In this document: in pieces, positions 61,755-64,000 of the stretch
How positions within the stretch are numbered: the stretch's first letter is position 1
How the letters are laid out: each line of letters begins with the position of its first letter
Position numbers and translations under genes: made by a program
Origin: Aeromicrobium sp. PE09-221
GTDB taxonomy: Bacteria; Actinomycetota; Actinomycetes; Propionibacteriales; Nocardioidaceae
DNA length: 64,000 nt
Direction: 5' to 3'
Assembly: GCF_002174305.1 (NCBI RefSeq)
Contig: NZ_MIJB01000029.1
Coordinates: forward strand, 46,941 to 110,940
Notes under the pieces: model-generated
Told to the model about the DNA's origin: nothing
What the model saw: the letters and a program-made list of their open reading frames with translations, nothing else
Database searches by the model: none

Positions 61755-63757
61755 CCATCACGTCCACGACCTTGCCGCTGCTCGATGCCGAGGTCGTCAC
61801 GACGGCCCGAGCGCTCAGCATCGACGCGGTCGAACGGGCCGGCTCCGGCCACCCGGGCACCGCGCTGGCGCTCACGCCTGTGGCCCAGCTGCTGTACGGC
61901 CGGCATCTGCGTCACGATCCATCCGATCCGGACTGGGCCGGGCGAGACCGCTTCGTGCTGTCGTGCGGGCACGCGAGCATCCTGCAGTACGTGCAGCTCT
62001 ACCTGAGCGGCTACGACCTGACCCTCGAAGACCTGCGGAGCTTCCGTCGGATCGGCAGCCGGACCGCCGGGCACCCCGAGTACGGGCACACCGTGGGTGT
62101 GGAGATGACCACCGGACCGCTCGGACAGGGGCTGGCCTCCTCTGTGGGCATGGCCATGGGCTTCGCGCGGCAACGGGCGCTCTTCGATCCCGAGGCGCCG
62201 ACGGGGGAGTCTCCGTTCGATCGCGCCGTCTGGGTGCTGTGCAGCGACGGTGACCTGCAGGAGGGCATCTCCTATGAGGCCGGCGCGCTCGCCGGTCGCC
62301 ATGAGCTGGGCGCGCTCAACGTCGTCTTCGACGACAACCGTATCCAGATCGAGGGTGAGACCTCGCTGACCACCGGTGAGGATGTCGCGGCGCGCTTCGA
62401 GGCCCAGGGCTGGCACGTCCAGCAGGTCGGCCTCGCCAAGGACGGCGATATCGATGTCGTCGCGCTGGACGCGGCCATGACCGCGGCGCGTGATGAGACG
62501 GCGCGCCCCTCGCTCATCGTGTTGCGGTCGCAGATCGCCTGGCCGGCGCCGAATGCCGTCAACACCCCGGGTGCCCACGGGTCCCCGCTCGGCGGCGATG
62601 AGGCCGCGGCGACCAAGGTCGCCCTCGGGCTCGACCCGGATGCCGCCTTCGTGGTGAGTGATGAGGTCCGTGCGCGGGCTGACCGGCGTGAGGAGGGAGC
62701 GCGGCTGCATCGCGCCTGGGACGAGCTCGATGCTCGCTGGCGCGAACGTGAACCCGAGCGCGCTCGCCGGTGGGACGCGGTGATCGGAGCCCCGGGGACG
62801 GTCGAGCTGCCGGTCTTCGAGGCCGGCACGGCCGTCGCCACGCGTGACGCGTCCGGGCGGTGCCTGAGCGCGCTGGCTCCGCAGCTACCCCAGCTGTGGG
62901 GCGGCTCGGCGGATCTCGGCGACAGCAACAAGACCTCGATTCCCGGTGAGGCGTCCTTCCTGCCCGAGAGCCGCGACGGCCGTATCGTGCACTTCGGCGT
63001 CCGCGAGCACGCGATGGCGGCGATCGCCAATGGCATCGCGCTCGCTGGTGGATCGCTGCCCTATGTGGGCACCTTCCTGGTCTTCAGCGATTACATGCGC
63101 GGCGCGATCCGTCTCGCGGCGCTGATGGGCCTGCCGGTGACCTATGTCTGGACCCATGACTCGGTGGCGCTCGGAGCCGATGGGCCGACCCATCAGCCCA
63201 TCGAGCACCTCGCCTCCTTGCGTGCGATTCCGGGGCTCGATGTCGTGCGTCCGGCCGATGCCAAGGAGACGGCCGTGGCGTGGCGTCTGGCGGCCGAGCG
63301 CCGGACGAGGCCGCTGGGCCTGGTGCTGGCGCGGCAGGGTGTGCCGGTGCTCGATGTCGACGATGCCGTGGTGGAGTCCGGCGTCAGGGCGGGCGCTTAT
63401 GCTGTCCTCGAGCCGGATGCCGAGCCTGCGGTGGTCGTCGTCGCGACGGGCAGCGAGGTGGCACTCGCGGTCGAGGCGGCCCGCTCGATCGCCGACGAGG
63501 TCGCCGTGCGTGTGGTCTCGATGCCGTGCCGGGAGTGGTTCCTGGCACGTCCGGCCGCCGAGCGCGACACCCTCCTCCCTCCGGGAGCCCGCGCCGTGGT
63601 CGTGGAGGCAGCGTCGTCCTTCGGTTGGGCCGAGGTGGTGGGGCGCGGTGCCGGATTGGTCACGGTGGACCGGTTCGGCGCTTCCGGTGACGCCGCGGAC
63701 GTACAGGCCGAGGTCGGGCTGACCGTCGAGAACGTGGTCGCCGCCATCCGCGGCTGA
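61751..63757 (+). CDS. tkt: Transketolase (full length)
   Basis: A 668-residue single-chain transketolase following the split pair (ATGA overlap). SGHPGTALALTP, GPLGQGLASSVGMAMG, SDGDLQEGISYEAGALAG and DDNRIQIEG are TPP/Mg2+ motifs; HFGVREHAMAAIANGIAL carries the second-half Glu, and the C-terminus is normal (VENVVAAIRG). Bases 62786-62919 also appear inverted at 63772-63905. Having both a split and a complete transketolase in one operon is unusual. Confidence 0.95.
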   Translation: MTITSTTLPLLDAEVVTTARALSIDAVERAGSGHPGTALALTPVAQLLYGRHLRHDPSDPDWAGRDRFVLSCGHASILQYVQLYLSGYDLTLEDLRSFRRIGSRTAGHPEYGHTVGVEMTTGPLGQGLASSVGMAMGFARQRALFDPEAPTGESPFDRAVWVLCSDGDLQEGISYEAGALAGRHELGALNVVFDDNRIQIEGETSLTTGEDVAARFEAQGWHVQQVGLAKDGDIDVVALDAAMTAARDETARPSLIVLRSQIAWPAPNAVNTPGAHGSPLGGDEAAATKVALGLDPDAAFVVSDEVRARADRREEGARLHRAWDELDARWREREPERARRWDAVIGAPGTVELPVFEAGTAVATRDASGRCLSALAPQLPQLWGGSADLGDSNKTSIPGEASFLPESRDGRIVHFGVREHAMAAIANGIALAGGSLPYVGTFLVFSDYMRGAIRLAALMGLPVTYVWTHDSVALGADGPTHQPIEHLASLRAIPGLDVVRPADAKETAVAWRLAAERRTRPLGLVLARQGVPVLDVDDAVVESGVRAGAYAVLEPDAEPAVVVVATGSEVALAVEAARSIADEVAVRVVSMPCREWFLARPAAERDTLLPPGARAVVVEAASSFGWAEVVGRGAGLVTVDRFGASGDAADVQAEVGLTVENVVAAIRG

Positions 63758-64000
63758 CCGCGGGACGACCCACCGCCCCCGCCGGGCCGCCCCACACCTC
63801 CGATAGCTGCGGAGCCAGCGCGCTCAGGCCCCGCCCGGACGCGTCACGCGTGGCGACGGCCGTGCCGGCCCCCAAGACCGCCCGCCCGACCGTCCCCGGG
63901 GCTACGCTCACCCACTCCCCCCGGCGACGCCGCCCGGCGTCCCCTTCGCCACACCCGGCCGCGCCCCCAGCCCCGCCCACCCGCACACACCCCAGCACGC
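63758..64000. other. Inverted degraded copy of transketolase segment; likely contig-end artefact
   Basis: From about 63772 the sequence matches, inverted, bases 62919-62731 of the tkt gene (position p pairs with 126691 minus p). 63804-63870 agree in 66 of 67 positions. Mismatches rise toward 64000 and are almost all changes to C (a few to A). The tail is C-rich and meaningless. This is the pattern of a low-quality fold-back read, so the true sequence probably ends near 63770. Confidence 0.8.

Noticed and set aside
63660..63998. Minus-strand frame resembling transketolase fragment
   Set aside because: It results from the inverted degraded copy at the window end and is not a gene.

Overview
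The window is high-GC DNA with genes packed on both strands, frequent GTG starts and 1-4 nt ATGA/GTGA overlaps. It also carries an HspR-type dnaK operon, a fused isobutyryl-CoA mutase, bacterial PEP carboxylase and many start codons 6-7 nt after a TAnnnT -10 hexamer (leaderless mRNAs). Together these point to a chromosome of an actinomycete (Actinomycetota). The genus cannot be fixed from sequence alone. No rRNA, tRNA, insertion sequence or CRISPR array was recognised.

Layout. 1-9.4 kb: end of a membrane-protein gene, a GNAT acetyltransferase, dihydrolipoyl dehydrogenase (lpd), a BtuF-like metal receptor, menB, an amino-acid ABC transporter preceded by a strongly folded non-coding segment, then a hydrolase, flavin reductase and thioesterase. 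9.5-17.8 kb: a coiled-coil membrane protein, icmF divergent from a MarR gene, a RibD-like reductase, a TetR/membrane-protein pair, and a CPA1 antiporter gene broken by a frameshift. 17.8-38.5 kb: a catabolic island described below. 38.6-42.7 kb: dnaK-grpE-dnaJ-hspR. 42.8-44.3 kb: TetR divergent from a DUF4188-type gene across a 14-bp-arm palindrome, then a class III nucleotidyl-cyclase remnant. 44.4-50.3 kb: lutABC (lactate oxidation) and ppc. 50.3-56.8 kb: an NAD-epimerase/TetR pair with twin operators, a beta-lactamase-fold hydrolase, an acyl-CoA synthetase, a 3-hydroxyacyl-CoA dehydrogenase and a lipoprotein. 57-63.8 kb: an operon of GntR regulator, three PTS subunits of the ascorbate (UlaA) type, a split transketolase and a complete transketolase.

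The most interesting region is the 17.8-38.5 kb island. It encodes four acyl-CoA dehydrogenases in two adjacent pairs, five crotonases (two of them paralogues lacking the canonical glutamates), three acyl-CoA ligases, a double-hotdog dehydratase and a complete LIV-type ABC importer. It has no thiolase. Two different palindromic operators each occur twice. One (GATCAATTGAT-like) lies in front of the acyl-CoA dehydrogenase operon and of the importer operon. The other (ACAWACCRATYGGTWTGT) lies in the two divergent promoter regions at 29.7 and 32.7 kb. They connect the blocks into two regulons, each with its own TetR gene in the island. The substrate is unknown; a branched, alicyclic or side-chain carboxylic acid is a reasonable guess.

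Three families of small palindromic repeats occupy gene boundaries. The last ~230 bases are an inverted, C-biased degraded copy of an internal transketolase segment and are probably a fold-back artefact at a contig end.
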